Shown here: positions 22,454-33,027 of the stretch, in pieces
Layout: each line of letters opens with the position of its first letter
Position numbering within the stretch: position 1 is the first letter of the stretch
Origin: Ceratodon purpureus
Taxonomy: Eukaryota; Streptophyta; Bryopsida; Pseudoditrichales; Ditrichaceae
Direction of reading: 5' to 3'
Assembly (NCBI GenBank): GCA_014871385.1
Contig: CM026424.1
Location: 13,854,892 to 13,918,891 of the forward strand
Length of the DNA: 64,000 bases
Program-made: the position numbers and the translations under genes
The notes under the pieces: generated by a model
Seen by the model: the letters and a program-made list of their open reading frames with translations, nothing else
The model's database searches: none
Told to the model about the DNA's origin: nothing

Positions 22454-23002
22454 TTAGTTGGGGCGGGCCACCAAGAATCCGCAGATCTGCACCTGCCTCA
22501 CATTGTCGAACCCCAACACGCGCACGAAGCAGTTCGGGTACTCCTTCCTGCACTCCCCGATCTCGCGCAGCACCTGCGCCGCGTCGTTGCACCCGAACAT
22601 CGGCAGCTTCCACATCGTCCAGTAACGCCCGTCGTAGTACCCGGGGCTCTGGTTGTTCGCACGCGACACGCCCTCCGAGTTGATGTCGAACTCCAGGCAC
22701 GGGATCAGCTTCTGCTGGATCATGTAGTCCACCTGCTTCGCGATCTGGTCGTCCGTCAGCGCCGGCAGGTACGAGAACGTCTCGAACTTGGTCTGCCCCA
22801 TCGGGTTCCACACCTGCATGCACTGCACGCGGCTGCCATTCTGCACCGAGCTCAGGGTCTGGCTCTTGGAGGCGAACAGGGTGGCGCTCTTGAGACCGGA
22901 GAAGGCCCTCACGGAGCTAGACTCCGAGGTCGACACCGCGGACGAGGCGGCGGCGAAGGCCGCAGGGGCCACGGCAGAGGAGGCAGCGACGATGGAAGCC
23001 AT
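22454..23002 (-). CDS. rbcS: Rubisco small subunit, precursor (copy 2)
   Basis: The 182-aa precursor is identical in protein sequence to copy 4 and differs from copy 1 only at residue 10 (Ala). It has the same transit peptide (residues 1 to about 60), mature start near [27 protein letters not shown] core and ARPN end. The coding region is intronless and near-identical to the other copies at the nucleotide level, with a few synonymous changes (for example in the TACTGGAC region). In contrast, its immediate 5' and 3' flanks do not match those of copies 1 and 4. Conservation confined to the coding region suggests gene conversion or strong purifying selection. The start ATG at 23002 is fixed by the transit-peptide sequence. 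Confidence 0.97.
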   Translation of the reverse strand: MASIVAASSAVAPAAFAAASSAVSTSESSSVRAFSGLKSATLFASKSQTLSSVQNGSRVQCMQVWNPMGQTKFETFSYLPALTDDQIAKQVDYMIQQKLIPCLEFDINSEGVSRANNQSPGYYDGRYWTMWKLPMFGCNDAAQVLREIGECRKEYPNCFVRVLGFDNVRQVQICGFLVARPN

Positions 23003-23880
23003 CGCGGAGGCTGACTAGCAGACTGTGAACTGGTAGAGCAAGGAGATTGAGAAAGTGCTGTGAGATGGTGAAAAGCGCGACGCGAGTGCGAATAAGTAGC
23101 AACTCATGCAGACTTAGCAATGCGTGCGGGATTGGCCAATGGCCACCATTGTGGCAGGCATGGATGATGGTGGTGGAAAGCGATTGGCTCATGGGAGTCG
23201 GGCAGTGTGGTCCACAGAGGGAGCGGCGTCTGATCTGGATGCTGTGCAGTGTGTGGGCTCCGGAACAACTTGTTGTCGAAGCGGATGAGCTTCGTCGCCA
23301 GGGGCGTGAGTCGCTATGCGTAAGTTGTGGATGCCAAATGCCAATCCATGGATGGGTTGCGGGGCGGGAACTTTGCTATGGCACCGTGAGGAAGTGATAT
23401 CTGTATAATTCGGTCTTTTTCATTCTTTGCTTAATCGTCGGTGAGCAATGTTTTCAAAGTTAGAGCCTTTCTGGGGAGCCTTTCTGGGAGTTGACATGCG
23501 ATTGCTAATCAATGGTATGAAGTTGACATTTACTCTCATTAGTAGTTTCAAAGGAACCATATGCAGGAGTAACTGCCAACACTGTATGAGATTTATAGAA
23601 AGGTTATGCGATCTAAATTTTAATCCTCAGATGAATAATTAACCAGAATGATGATTGAATGAACTTTTCCATTACGTGTGAATAATCTGTATTGGACTTC
23701 ATATCAACTGGATATCACAATGAGAAGGGGTTTTTTGAGATGGAGCAATCACAAAATTAGGGTTAGTTGTGAGGAGAAGCTATTTGCCCCTTATAAGACT
23801 CCCTGTTTAAGCTCGCGACTTCTCGACAGTCAGCAAGTCACAAATACTTGTGATCGCATCGAAGCGTACAAACGACGGTC
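23003..23880 (-). promoter_or_regulatory. Upstream region of rbcS copy 2
   Basis: This stretch should hold the promoter and 5' UTR of copy 2 read on the minus strand. It does not resemble the promoter block shared by copies 1 and 4. A CCAAT motif pair lies around 23130-23150 (GGCCAATGG on the plus strand, ATTGGCC context). No gene is seen. Confidence 0.4.
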
Positions 23881-24330
23881 ACAGCGTATCGACAAATCAT
23901 CTCAACATGGTTGGAGCGGTACGTATCGAAATACCGCAGTGCCCAAGTGGAGGAGCTGGGTGCGGATCCTGACAATCCGAAACAATTTCGAAAGAACTTA
24001 GAAGTCCACACTCTTCTCTCAAGAAATCATAAATAGCCGTCTCCAACTCATCGCATAACCCAATTCAGTCATCAAATTGGGTTGAACGCCAACCTTACAC
24101 AATTACTGGTGGCCATACCGACAGTGTCGCTCGGCTTCACCATCAACACACGAAACACGAAACAGAGCAATAACCCTAAATAAAAGAGTAAACTTGCATA
24201 AGGTCCACAGGAATGCACAAACAAGGCAAGTGGAAACAGAAAAAAACAAGGGGCTTCTTAACACATGTAACAGAGCCAGATGCATGTCAATGCAAACAAG
24301 ATAACAAATCATAATTTAATTCATGTACGA
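23881..24330. repeat. Third copy of the rbcS 3' flank block, detached from any rbcS gene
   Basis: It matches 940-1330 in the same orientation (shared AGCCGTCTCCAACTCATCGC and ACACACGAAACAGAGC) and 29600-29860 in inverse orientation (shared TTCCACTTGCCTTG). Here it abuts the 3' end of the LEA-like gene rather than an rbcS stop codon. So either an rbcS copy was lost next to it or the flank was copied separately. Confidence 0.7.
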
Positions 24331-24358
24331 TTTGTTCTGTACACTCTAAACAAACAAT

Positions 24359-24706
24359 TTACATGGGCTTTCCAGCGATGTCATCCCGCACACCCTCCTT
24401 GTCAGTCTTCCCAACCGGCTTCCCCTTCAAATCCTCCACACTGTCAGACAACCCAGCGTTGTCATGCTGCTTCATGCTCTCCGCCACATCCTTAGGACTC
24501 TCGCCTCCTTCGGTCACCGACTCCCGATCCCCGCTCTCCATATCCTTCGACCCCGCACTCACGCTCCCCGGAGAGCCTGGGCCCGTCACAGCATCCGCAC
24601 CCTGAGCGAAGAGGCTCCTCGACGCTGTAAAGTGGCGCACGGCTCCCAACGCCGCCGTCACTGGCGCGTACTGCTCCCCGAGCACCATCACCGCTCGCAA
24701 TGCCAT
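24359..24706 (-). CDS. Small hydrophilic LEA-like protein, probably mitochondrial
   Basis: This 115-aa single-exon ORF has a clear two-part layout. Residues 1 to about 38 are Ala/Val/Arg-rich with few acids (MALRAVMVLGEQYAPVTAAL, then RHFTASRS), as in a mitochondrial presequence. The rest is highly polar and rich in Gly, Ser, Asp, Glu and Lys (GGESPKDVAESMKQHDNAG), with no hydrophobic core, as in late-embryogenesis-abundant-like stress proteins. Short plant proteins of this type accumulate during drying. I do not recognise a specific family, so the name describes composition. GC-rich third positions support coding. Start at 24706 is the only ATG before the presequence. Confidence 0.65.
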   Translation of the reverse strand: MALRAVMVLGEQYAPVTAALGAVRHFTASRSLFAQGADAVTGPGSPGSVSAGSKDMESGDRESVTEGGESPKDVAESMKQHDNAGLSDSVEDLKGKPVGKTDKEGVRDDIAGKPM

Positions 24707-25159
24707 CTCCCTAACTCACAACCGAGCTCCAAAATCCTTCACAAGCTCCTACAACCTCTGAACAACGGCCTTTAGTAACAATTACCTCTTCACGTCCAGG
24801 TGAGAAACAAACTCAAGGATGAGCTACTTGATGATTGAAGCAAAACGAGTTGGGATAACTGAAGAAAATGATGCAAATTCTTCCTCAAATGAATGGTATG
24901 CAACGTGAGATCTGGGCATGAATTTACTTAGCAGCGACATACATGAGAGAATTTGATGTGTTGAGCAGAAGGTGAAGACTGTTGCATGCATGTGAGCGAG
25001 CAAGCCAAGTGTACTGACGGAGACGGTGACATGGCGGCCCCCGAGCTCAGAATGGTGCCATGTGGATGCTCACTTCCAGTTGGGTGCAGTGTAGGTGTTG
25101 TAGTTTTGGGCCTTTATCCAAAATGGTTTTTTCCATGTAAACTCAAATTATTTTCCATT
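24707..25159. other. 5' flank of the LEA-like gene
   Basis: Likely promoter and 5' UTR for the minus-strand gene at 24359-24706. No further gene is visible. Confidence 0.4.
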
Positions 25160-25370
25160 GATAAAGTGCATTTTTAAACCGGGTGTCCGGGTATATCAGG
25201 CGGGGACAGTCTCTGCACCATTTGGAACTCTATTCCTGTGAGGTTTGTCCGGCCTTCTCGGAGTTCTCAACAAACCAAAGCAATAGTTCAAGATCTTTTG
25301 ACTCCGAAGTTAGAAAGAGGGAAGTAACCTCGGGAGTGAGTGGGGGACTACCGTTTTAAGAACAAGGTGA
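25160..25370. repeat. Dispersed repeat, inverted partner of 40010-40200
   Basis: Shared pieces in order are GTCCGGGTATAT, GCGGGGACA, CTCTGCACCATTTGGAA and GTAACCTCGGGAGTGAGTG. The second copy is in the opposite orientation. It looks like the end of a larger, undefined element, with a TATATA-like box followed by an apparent transcribed flank. Confidence 0.65.
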
Positions 25371-25921
25371 AATTCACACTGAGGTGGGACATGCTGCCGA
25401 TGGCATTGTGATCAATGCATAATAATGAAGACCATTCATGTTAAATGACTTTTGTAGTATAGTTGACAAAAATTTATAACATTTAAAATGAAGAAGTGTA
25501 AATTTAAAAATAATGATCTACAACCAATTTAATAGGAATTATATTGAATTTTTTAAATTTTTTTTCTATACGATGCATTCGAAAAATATAATTTTTTTTT
25601 GTCGTATTAAGGAGCACAAAAGAAAGTTTGATGAATTTTATTCAGGCTAAGAGAATTTCCATAAGTCCAATTGGTAAGTTTCTATAAGTTCCTATACAAT
25701 TCTCAATTATAAACAAACGAATTGTATATGTATACTCATATATAAGTATAAACAAATCATATACAGCTACATTACTTCTTTAATACAAGAAATAGAAACC
25801 TCAAATATAACAATTAATGTGACTTATTCTCATTATCAACGAAATAAGTTTCCAAAAAAGTTTATCATGTGTAATATATCATACATTGGAGGTTGTCATT
25901 CAGGAGCGTCATATAGACTCT
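25371..25921. other. AT-rich spacer, no gene
   Basis: No ORF or motif recognised. Confidence 0.45.
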
Positions 25922-25924
25922 TAA

Positions 25925-26183
25925 GAGCATCCCCAGTAGTACTGTAAACCTGAAAGCGAAAAGCGGAAAGATGTGGAAAGACGTGAATTGCGGTTCAGGC
26001 CAGCATGGGAATCAAGCCAGTAATTTACAGGTTGAAACCTCGTTCTAGAAGGTTTTTTTAGGGACAAACATGTAAACATGTACACGGTTTTGGAATGTTT
26101 ACTTCGGAAAGTCACTCAGCTTTGGGAGAACGATGTTCTCACAATTATAGGCTTACATGTTTACAATACTACTGGGGATGCTC
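25925..26183. mobile_element. Tourist-like (PIF/Harbinger) MITE, 259 bp
   Basis: Terminal repeats GAGCATCCCCAGTAGTACTG and its near-perfect inverse (ending GGGGATGCTC at 26183) are flanked by TAA on both sides. That is the 3-bp duplication typical of PIF/Harbinger. No ORF. Confidence 0.85.
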
Positions 26184-26186
26184 TAA

Positions 26187-26620
26187 GGTAAGATTGTTTG
26201 CAAAAAGTGGAAGCCAACTCCTCAAAAACAATAATAAAAAATTATCCTTGAAAAAAATATATAGCCAAGTTACTAAAATGGGCAAACACTATCCGCTACA
26301 AAACATTGATGAACAAAGCAACTCAGCATTAGCCCAGAACATAGAACAGGAACTGAAATTTTCGTTTTCTTTTCAAAGCAGTCGTCTTTATCCTGACAGT
26401 CCGGATTCCTGAATGTCACGCTCGTACCAACCGATGGCGATCAGATGATCCACTCAATTCGTGGTCATGATCGGACTCAGCTACACTTCGAGGTTGCATT
26501 CTAGATTGCATCATCGTACTTAAGACCACCACCCTGGCATTGGAAGTCAATCACTACGTTTCATTTCTAATTTGTTTTGTATCGATCGGTTTCCGGTCTC
26601 CCTGCCCGCCAGTCTTCGCA
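26187..26620 (+). promoter_or_regulatory. Upstream region of rbcS copy 3
   Basis: This contains the promoter and 5' UTR of copy 3. It does not match the promoters of copies 1 and 4. A MITE ends only 437 bp before the start codon, so this element could affect expression. No individual boxes were assigned. Confidence 0.4.
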
Positions 26621-27169
26621 ATGGCTTCCATCGTCGCTGCCTCCTCTGTTGTGGCCCCTGCTGCCTTCGCTGCCGCATCGTCGGTGGTGTCGACCTCGGA
26701 GTCTAGCTCCGTGAAGGCCTTCTCCGGCCTCAAGAGCGCCACCCTGTTCGCCTCCAAGAGCCAGACGCTGAGCTCGGTGCAGAATGGCAGCCGCGTGCAG
26801 TGCATGCAGGTGTGGAACCCGATGGGGCAGACCAAGTTCGAGACGTTCTCGTACCTGCCGGCGCTGACGGACGACCAGATCGCGAAGCAGGTGGACTACA
26901 TGATCCAGCAGAAGCTGATCCCGTGCCTGGAGTTCGACATCAACTCGGAGGGCGTGTCGCGTGCGAACAACCAGAGCCCCGGGTACTACGACGGGCGGTA
27001 CTGGACGATGTGGAAGCTGCCGATGTTCGGGTGCAACGACGCGGCGCAGGTGCTGCGCGAGATCGGGGAGTGCAGGAAGGAGTACCCGAACTGCTTCGTG
27101 CGCGTGTTGGGGTTCGACAATGTGAGGCAGGTGCAGATCTGCGGGTTCTTGGTGGCCCGCCCCAACTAA
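26621..27169 (+). CDS. rbcS: Rubisco small subunit, precursor (copy 3)
   Basis: This 182-aa precursor is the most divergent family member here, yet it differs from the others only in the transit peptide: Val at residue 10, Val at 22 and Lys at 32. The mature protein is identical to the other three, including the [18 protein letters not shown] core. The coding region is intronless and GC-rich. I chose ATG 26621 because it starts the MASIVAASS transit peptide; the longer frame upstream has no transit character. After the stop (27169) the sequence resembles the relic at 32445-32545 (shared AAACAA, CTCCTTCAGGAATT..CAGA-type pattern), so the pseudogene probably derives from this lineage. Confidence 0.97.
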   Translation: MASIVAASSVVAPAAFAAASSVVSTSESSSVKAFSGLKSATLFASKSQTLSSVQNGSRVQCMQVWNPMGQTKFETFSYLPALTDDQIAKQVDYMIQQKLIPCLEFDINSEGVSRANNQSPGYYDGRYWTMWKLPMFGCNDAAQVLREIGECRKEYPNCFVRVLGFDNVRQVQICGFLVARPN

Positions 27170-28344
27170 ACAATATGAAGAATTAACCTGTTTTATCTCC
27201 TTCAGGAATTGCCAGAGATGTGTGAAGGCAGGCTCTTCATGTACATTATTTTTCCACGTTTAATTTCAATCGATTCGAATCATATGATCGATGTACATTG
27301 CCATTGCTGTGACTCTTCACCCTCGGTATAGATGTTGGTCTTTTTCGAAACGGTTTGATTGGGGTATATGTGCAAGGACCTGGGTTTTCAACTAAGTTCA
27401 TTATTGGGTAACTGTGACCTAAACGCTGCTTATTGCTTACATTCAGTTGCGTTAGGTACTTTGTGAGTCGTTCGTTTTGGTGCCGTGTGTTGTTCATTTT
27501 TCCGTGAAAGGATTGAACCGAATGAAGATGTCTACATCATGATCATATAATGGCTTCTTTTTTTGGGCACACTTGTGAAAGCATTCTCGTTGTGGGGAAA
27601 TTTTCTCACTTAAAACGTTGGCTAGACTAATACTTCAGGAGCATTTTCCAATTTCCTCGGCTCTGAGGATACTATTGTTTTCACAAGTACACCAAAATAT
27701 TGTGTCCAGCCCCCCTCTTTGACAACACGATTGTAGATAATCTTGCAGAATAGGAATTGCTGTGTTCACGTACTACTGTCCCGAATGTCGTTGGAGGGTT
27801 TGCGGTCTCCAGGGTAGACTTGTTAATTATCCTCAACTTAAGGCTCCGTCGTCGCCTGTCCCACAAAATCTTGGTTGACCCATGTTCTGGGAAAGGCGGT
27901 CCCATCTGAGTCGTATGTGTAGGAACTGAACACTTGACAAGCTGTTCCTCATCATCTCAGCCGACGAGCAGTTTGATAAAACAGAAGCTTACTCAAATTT
28001 GATATGTTAAAGACTACAGTGATATTCAAATTAAGCTTTCAGATTAACTTCGCAAGCACAGTACACTCAATTTCAACATGCCCCAAATTTCCTACTTAGG
28101 GCATTTGAGTATAGTATGCAGTCTCCTACCAACTGTCGCGAGCCTTACACTAATAAGTAAGAACGTAGTCACATTTTCACCAAATTCGCCTTGTTAATGT
28201 TGACCCCACCTCAAGCCAGGAAACCTAATCGTGTTCATTTGAAAACTTGTGCTACAGACAGCCTTGAGCGCACTGTACGATCTTTGCATACGCCGAAGTT
28301 AAAGCACAAATGTCACCCAGACTCTACATTCAAAAAAGCACAAA
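27170..28344. other. 3' UTR of rbcS copy 3 and spacer
   Basis: The first ~130 bp are probably 3' UTR, since the same pattern recurs after the rbcS relic at 32445. The rest shows no gene. Confidence 0.45.
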
Positions 28345-28928
28345 TACATTTAGCAACCACCTGCAGACAGATGAAATGAATTCGGAAATCCATCAAGTTG
28401 GCACATCACGATTCACAATCACTCATATTTCTTGCAACGCCTTGGTTTCAGGGGCAAAAAGCAGGCCAAGCATTGGCAGCTACCATGAACCAATGGAATT
28501 CGTTCGAACCACAGTTTCAAAGTGTTGAAACCATGGTGCAACGGATAGAAAGCGAAAGGACTCTCCTTTATTTGTGTCAAAAAAAAAAAAAAGAAAAAAA
28601 AAAAAGAGCGAATTGACGCGTCAATGTCAAGGCATGCATAATGCATACATTAGGCTCTTCTTAAAGATAGCACACATATCGAGTGGAGGCCCGCTTATCG
28701 AACTCTGCTTTGGGAAATGGATAATCCAATCGGATCCAAGTCTGATAAGATTCGGCCAATTTGTGGACAACACTCGACATGCATTTTCGTGGCTTCCAAT
28801 CTCCGATCCATGCCTACATATTGCCAACTTCGAAGCATTTCACTTCACCTTTGAGAGTATACACAACTGGCAGTGGAGTTAGATTCTGTATCCGAAGTGC
28901 AGTGTCGTCCGACATCTCCCTGCTCGCA
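28345..28928 (+). promoter_or_regulatory. Promoter region of rbcS copy 4 (matches copy 1)
   Basis: It matches 2029-2490 in inverse orientation. The strongly conserved block at 28725-28840 holds CTGATAAGATTCGG with a GATAAG I-box core and TTTGTGGACAACACTCG. A poly(A)-rich tract at 28577-28606 is absent from copy 1, so it arose or was inserted after duplication. TTGAGAGTATACACAACTGG at about 28849-28868 may include the TATA-like element. Confidence 0.6.
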
Positions 28929-29477
28929 ATGGCTTCCATCGTCGCTGCCTCCTCTGCCGTGGCCCCTGCGGCCTTCGCCGCCGCCTCGTCCGCGGTGTCG
29001 ACCTCGGAGTCTAGCTCCGTGAGGGCCTTCTCCGGCCTCAAGAGCGCCACCCTGTTCGCCTCCAAGAGCCAGACGCTGAGCTCGGTGCAGAATGGCAGCC
29101 GCGTGCAGTGCATGCAGGTGTGGAACCCGATGGGGCAGACCAAGTTCGAGACGTTCTCGTACCTGCCGGCGCTGACGGACGACCAGATCGCGAAGCAGGT
29201 GGACTACATGATCCAGCAGAAGCTGATCCCGTGCCTGGAGTTCGACATCAACTCGGAGGGCGTGTCGCGTGCGAACAACCAGAGCCCCGGGTACTACGAC
29301 GGGCGGTACTGGACGATGTGGAAGCTGCCGATGTTCGGGTGCAACGACGCGGCGCAGGTGCTGCGCGAGATCGGGGAGTGCAGGAAGGAGTACCCGAACT
29401 GCTTCGTGCGCGTGTTGGGGTTCGACAATGTGAGGCAGGTGCAGATCTGCGGGTTCTTGGTGGCCCGCCCTAACTAA
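28929..29477 (+). CDS. rbcS: Rubisco small subunit, precursor (copy 4)
   Basis: The 182-aa precursor is identical in protein to copy 2. It is the inverted-duplication partner of copy 1: promoter, coding region and 3' flank all match copy 1 in opposite orientation. Residues 1 to about 60 are the transit peptide; the mature chain starts near MQVWNPMGQ and carries all the conserved small-subunit features noted for the other copies. It is intronless with high GC3. ATG 28929 was chosen as for the others; the open frame continues 56 codons upstream into the duplicated promoter. Confidence 0.97.
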   Translation: MASIVAASSAVAPAAFAAASSAVSTSESSSVRAFSGLKSATLFASKSQTLSSVQNGSRVQCMQVWNPMGQTKFETFSYLPALTDDQIAKQVDYMIQQKLIPCLEFDINSEGVSRANNQSPGYYDGRYWTMWKLPMFGCNDAAQVLREIGECRKEYPNCFVRVLGFDNVRQVQICGFLVARPN

Positions 29478-29860
29478 ACTATCTGTCGACCTCACTTGAG
29501 TGCAATTGTCAATAGCCGAGCTTAGAAGGTGTTCTGGCGTTATACTCGTGTACCACATTTGCCATTAATCGAGAGGGATTGTGTGACCTATCTGGGGACC
29601 CGCTGGAATTCGTGATCTACTATCTGGTTTGGATCGACTTGCATGTAGCTCTGTCGCACTTGTTAAGTCGCAGCGTATTTTTTCCTGTTTCCACTTGCCT
29701 TGCTTGTGCATTCCTGCGATTGTGCGAGTATGTTTTTCTATAGGACGTTGTAGATCTGTTTTACTGTCTATGTTGGAGCCGGGGCACAAAGTCGGTATGG
29801 ACAGCAGTGATATCTGGCGTCCACCAACGTGACCATTGAATAAGGTTGTGCGATGTGTTG
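29478..29860 (+). repeat. 3' flank block of rbcS copy 4
   Basis: Inverse match to 1000-1460 and to 23881-24330, as described for those entries. It probably includes the 3' UTR. Confidence 0.7.
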
Positions 29861-29979
29861 GGGACGACTTTTGACGTTCTGATGAGAAGAATGCTGACTT
29901 ATCACATGCAATTGGAGTACTATGAAATCGTTTCAGATTCAGGATATCACCACCCTCTCCGTGTGAGAATTTAGGCGTC

Positions 29980-30700
29980 ATACTTTTTTATCGCCAACCA
30001 TGTGCAGATGATTTGCAGATATGCGGGGACTGTCTTTTGTATGAACCGTGTAGTGTCCGATGCTGTCGAAAGTGTTCGAGATTTGCTGACTGTGCACAGC
30101 CCGTAACATGTGCAAGCAAAAGTAACATACGCGGAAAATAGCGGTTGTGTAACTTTCTCCCTATTTCCTGCATATACTGCCTTTAAGGTTTGCAAATGTA
30201 TGTTACTAGTCAAATAAAAATGTTGCATTAGTAGAAATAGGTAGGAATGTTGCGAGCAAGCTTGAACAGTTGCCTTGCAACCTCCATGTACAACTACAGG
30301 CAAAGTTTGGCAAAAATCACCTCCATACAATACTACAACACCGGCATCTAAACTATCTATATTGCGTATATCTTGCAAAGATATGTTTATAGAGCCCCAA
30401 ACATAAAACAATGCCCGGCACAATCTTCATCAAGAACAATCAATCGTACTTTAGGTGAGCTTTGACCTAATGTAGACTGGGCACTCATGTTACATATTTC
30501 ATCATGCAATTGTAAAGAAATAGCAAGAAATTAGTGTGCCGTTCGTCCTTCATGCAAAAGGCATGCGCAATTCCACTTGTTGCTATTGCCATACACTTGA
30601 CATTATGTCCACAAAGATATCCCAATATGGTGTAATACAAAATCATAACAGCCCTCAGAAACCCCTGGGCCAGTTTCAACAGGATCAGTGCGTTTAAATG
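29980..30700 (-). pseudogene. Helitron-type PIF1 helicase fragment, broken
   Basis: Read on the minus strand, pieces of the Helitron/PIF1 helicase domain occur in the right order but in shifted frames. First, ATSGIA (30485-30679 ORF) matches the helicase segment after Walker A. Then RLIVLDED at about 30440 fits the Walker B (DE) motif. Then VVVLYGGDFCQTLPVVVHGG, with ACSQHSYL and LTSNIHLQ (30423-29971 ORF), follows the family pattern GGDFRQ..PV..SSYLW..L..N.RL. The Walker A lysine region is not recognisable, and stops interrupt the frame. There is no replication-initiator domain, so this is only a relic. Confidence 0.7.
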
Positions 30701-30749
30701 TGAACTTCGTACAAAACGGGTTTCAATTCAAGGGTTCGGACCAGCTGCT

Positions 30750-31500
30750 TTTACAAGATTGACATCCAAGTCATCAATGAGAGCAAATACGCACGCCTTC
30801 GGTAGGTCAAACATTTCTTAGTTTTGTGCGTGTTTGTTGTCTGCGTTTTGAGTTTGTGCGTCTTATGTTGTGCGTCAGGGTTTGGGGAGCGTGTTAGTTG
30901 TGTGTCAGGGTTTGTGTGAGCGTGTTAGGTGCATGAGGTTTTGTTTGTTAGTGTTCTTTGTCTAGGGTTTGGTCTAAGCCATGTCTTCTGTGTGAGTTTG
31001 TTAGTGTGTCTTTTGTGTGTGTTAGACGTGTCTTCTGTGTGTGTTGTGTTTGCACTGTGTCTAGGATTTGATCTGAGTTGTCTGCGTGTGTTTTTGTTTG
31101 TGTCGGCGACTTCGGTATTAGGGTTTGCAGAAGTCTCAGCTTGTTTGAAGAATTCCGTAAGGTTTCTTAAAGTATGAGGGTTTGAAAAACCTCGTAGGGT
31201 CTGTCAGTTGTTCGTTTTTGCGAATTGTGTGCATAAGTGTCTTCCAGGTTGTGTACATAGCGAATTCAGAAAAACAGCAAATTCAGAAAAACAGGTATGT
31301 TTATGATAATTGTTAGTTTTGATTGCATTGCGTAGGGTTGCATTGCGTTGATTTGGATTGCATTGACTTGTTCTAGTTCATTCAGATTCTGTGTTTAACA
31401 ATTAGTTCGATTCTGCAGGTTATTTCTCACTCGCGGACAGAAGCGGTGAATTTTTGTTTGACTATTTTCTGCGCTCAAATGGCACAGTGGTAATCCGGAG
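30750..31500. other. G/T-rich low-complexity spacer
   Basis: About 30830-31130 is a degenerate GTGTGTT/AGGGTTTG-rich stretch. ORFs here are composition artefacts. Nothing else was recognised. Confidence 0.5.
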
Positions 31501-31689
31501 TTATTAACGAATTATCGTAATAGGATTGAATGAATAAAATCTATCATCTATCCATGGATGCATATTAGAGCTGATCTCAAGTATATCAAGAAAGACCTTG
31601 AGATGACTTCAACATTCGAATTTTATAAACTTCCAATGAATCTGAACTTGTTCTGGCACTTAGCATTTTACATTAGAAAAAATTATGTT

Positions 31690-32012
31690 GCACATCAGCT
31701 CGACTCGAGCTGATTATGTCGCATACTTCCAACAATCTTCTTCAATTATTAATATCTAAATGGATTTGGAAGACATTCCACAACAACAATGTACAGCCCA
31801 TAGAAGTCCACTTCAGTAAACAGATAACGCATGAATAGTTTGTAGAACCGCACACTCAGCTCGAGTCAAGCTGAATATGTCGTTCAAAATTTTGCAATAA
31901 AGACCTTAGTAGAATCAATCCATGCCGATCACATCGAGCTCGGCTTGAGCTGAATGTGGTATGTCCACAGTCTGCAACACAGTAGCGATTCACAGCTTGT
32001 GTCGAGCTGAAT
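31690..32012. repeat. Four dispersed copies of a GAGCTGAAT-type motif
   Basis: Related ~28-bp motifs occur at about 31691-31720, 31850-31883, 31929-31960 and 31989-32012. All have the pattern CA..AGCTCGAGTC.AGCTGAATRTG, with a short inverted AGCT..AGCT core. Function unknown. Confidence 0.55.
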
Positions 32013-32289
32013 CTTGTTTGCAAATGACATGGATCATTATTCCATTACTAACCATGTTGTGTTCATTCATTAAGCCCTGCAGCGACCTCGAACTCGTTCA
32101 ACAGTTGAATCTCTACGGTCTCAAAGTTTGTCATCGAAACAGACGATGGAGAGACCTCATCTCCCTACCACGAGTTGCTTGAGCCAATTAAGCACACGGG
32201 ATGGGGAGTAGAGTTAGTTCCACTATCATCGAATCTAGTTGTATCACATAGATTTGTTGGTAGTGACGAGTACATGCCGATCAATCCTG

Positions 32290-32560
32290 AGGGTTGGTGT
32301 CCATGTTGAAGCTGAATGCAGAACGTAGGTTGCGCGACCTGTTCACAAAATTACTTTCACTTACCAGAATGTGTTTCGCAGGAAAACATGCGTAGCTCTA
32401 GCTCGTGTTAGGGTGCATAATCGCTGGAGAGATGTGAGAATTTTCAGTGTCCCGCCCCAGCTAAACAAAATGTCGGTTATCTTCTGTAGGAAGTTCCAGA
32501 TACAATGAGAATGCTGGATATCTATGCACATCATTCCCGTCAATGAATAAATGAATTGAG
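32290..32560 (+). pseudogene. Decayed rbcS 3' end and 3' UTR
   Basis: Alignable pieces of the rbcS coding end survive: AGGTTGCGCGACCT (compare AGGTGCTGCGCGAGAT), CTTACCAGAATGTGTTTCGC, CTCGTGTTAGGGT, GATGTGAGAATTTTCAG and CCCGCCCCAGCTAA (compare CCCGCCCCAACTAA). They are followed by a 3' flank like that of copy 3 (TCTGTAGGAAGTTCCAGA). The frame is broken by stops and indels, so no protein can be made. The 5' part may extend to about 32080 but is too eroded to claim. Confidence 0.65.
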
Positions 32561-33027
32561 AAAAGTCATAGTTTTTCGAAAGGCGCTAGGTGTTTTTCTT
32601 GTGAAGTACATTCCTCGGCCAGTCCCTTCTTTCTGCTGGAGGCTCTGGTCCACCATCTCTGCGATTGTTGTCGTTGCTCTTCATTTTGTCTGAATTTGAG
32701 GCATGTCAGCAAGTTGGTACTTTATTCTGCAGAAGCCTCTCGTTACACTCCCATCGATAATGAAGAAGACCAACTGAGCGACCTGAGCGGCGTCAAACAT
32801 CTAAGTATGACTTGAGCTGTGAGCCGTTGAAGTATTGATGATGTCCATGTGCGATTCCACAATGTCCTCATTTGCAGCGCATCCGCATGTTCTCTACACT
32901 GGAAACTCTACCACCCGGTGCACAACAACGGTGCAGAATCGAGTCCTAAATAGCAATGATGCCGTCTTAGAGGAATCGTGCTTTATCGGCGTTTTTGCTC
33001 GGTTGAATTCAGTCTTGACTCACAGCA
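32561..33027. other. Spacer, no gene
   Basis: No supported feature. Confidence 0.4.

Noticed and set aside
30929-31177. 82-aa Cys/Val-rich ORF
   Set aside because: Product of GTGTGTT-rich low-complexity sequence; no family features.
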